DNA of 23,649 nucleotides from an uncultured Opitutia bacterium (GTDB taxonomy: Bacteria > Verrucomicrobiota > Verrucomicrobiia > Opitutales > UBA953), in contig CAIYUD010000114.1 of the NCBI GenBank assembly GCA_903929325.1, forward strand, positions 1 to 23,649. Direction: 5' to 3'. This document shows, piece after piece, positions 23,078-23,649 of the stretch (the first letter of the stretch is position 1; every line of letters starts with the position of its first letter). A program made the translations under genes and the position numbers. The notes under the pieces are model-generated. The model made no database searches, was not told the origin of the DNA, and was given only the letters and a program-made list of their open reading frames with translations.

Positions 23078-23649
23078 TGGAATCCGGTCAGCAAGCGCCT
23101 AAAGAAAAGCCACCCCTGATTGATCCACAGGAGTTACCCAGCTGGGTCATCGAAGAGGATACGGACTTTCTCGTTTTCGATAAGCCAGGCTGGGTTGTTT
23201 GTCATCCATCCAAGGACGGACCTTGGTCTTCATTGGTCGGTGCAGTGCGTGTTTGGCGAACGATGGACAAAATGCATTTGGTTAGTCGCCTCGACCGCGA
23301 AACGAGCGGGGTGATTCTTTTAGCAAAACATGCAGAGGCGGCTTCACTCGCGCAAACAGCTATGGAGCGCCGTTGGGTTCATAAGACATACCTGGCGATA
23401 CTCGAAGGCGAAGTCGCGGAGCCTGTGATGGTCGATCAGCCACTCGGTGACGATATTACCAGTGAAGTCGCCGTGCGTACAACCGTTAGGGCCGATGGTT
23501 CGCCATCGGCAACGTTCTTTGAGCCACTGCTCTATCGCAAAGGCTTCACGTTGGTTAAGGTGAAGCCGCACACGGGCCGGAAGCATCAGATTCGTGCGCA
23601 TGCCCTTTGGATGGGACATCCTGTTGTCGGTGATAAACTTTACGGGCGC
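23077..23649 (+). CDS. RluA-family RNA pseudouridine synthase (3' end outside window)
   Basis: An open frame of 191 codons runs off the right edge without a stop. It encodes an enzyme that isomerises uridine to pseudouridine in rRNA or tRNA. The catalytic Asp73 sits in SRLDRETSG, the family motif II (usually HRLD). LVFDKPGWVVCHP marks the beginning of the fold and PHTGRKHQIRAHALWMGHPVVGDKLYG its end. Residues 1-20 are a short charged extension with no S4 domain visible. It starts inside the folC stop (ATG at 23077), so it belongs to the accD-folC message. The specific RNA target cannot be assigned. Confidence 0.92.
   Translation, partial: MESGQQAPKEKPPLIDPQELPSWVIEEDTDFLVFDKPGWVVCHPSKDGPWSSLVGAVRVWRTMDKMHLVSRLDRETSGVILLAKHAEAASLAQTAMERRWVHKTYLAILEGEVAEPVMVDQPLGDDITSEVAVRTTVRADGSPSATFFEPLLYRKGFTLVKVKPHTGRKHQIRAHALWMGHPVVGDKLYGR

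Overview
The window looks like chromosomal DNA of a Verrucomicrobiota bacterium, probably class Opitutae. The main clue is the secreted protein at the left end, which combines autotransporter-type beta-strand repeats with a PEP-CTERM sorting tail. The set of secreted glycoside hydrolases (DUF4838, GH16, GH95) scattered among housekeeping genes fits the same group. This placement is inference from protein content; no rRNA is present.

Layout. Positions 1-300 hold a strong rho-independent terminator and a mosaic of short direct and inverted repeats. The repeats run into the 3' end of the PEP-CTERM gene (276-2336, minus strand). Divergent from it is a rightward polysaccharide block: a DUF4838 lipoprotein, a small phosphoglycosyl transferase two bases later, then rmlB, rmlA, a plant NRS/ER-like epimerase/reductase and a glycosyltransferase-like protein (to 9364). 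The last four genes overlap or nearly touch. A GT25 glycosyltransferase and a tRNA-Gly(CCC) gene face back from the right and close the block.

From 10294 rightward come a secreted GH16 glucanase, dnaE, a minus-strand GH95 alpha-L-fucosidase, tyrS with an overlapping FkbM methyltransferase, an M20 dipeptidase, accD, folC, and a pseudouridine synthase cut by the window edge.

How the genes work together. The sugar block reads as a compact surface-polysaccharide operon. The phosphoglycosyl transferase would start the glycan on undecaprenyl phosphate. RmlA and RmlB would make dTDP-4-keto-6-deoxyglucose. One plant-type bifunctional enzyme appears able to finish dTDP-L-rhamnose without rmlC or rmlD. 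No flippase, polymerase or exosortase gene is in the window, so the system must be completed elsewhere.

Most notable points: the NRS/ER-like enzyme standing in for RmlC and RmlD; AccD that has lost three of four zinc-ribbon cysteines; TyrS with Thr in place of the first His of the HIGH motif; DnaE with a complete PHP metal site; and the repeat mosaic that supplies the last codons and stop of the PEP-CTERM gene. No mobile element, CRISPR array or obvious defence system was seen.
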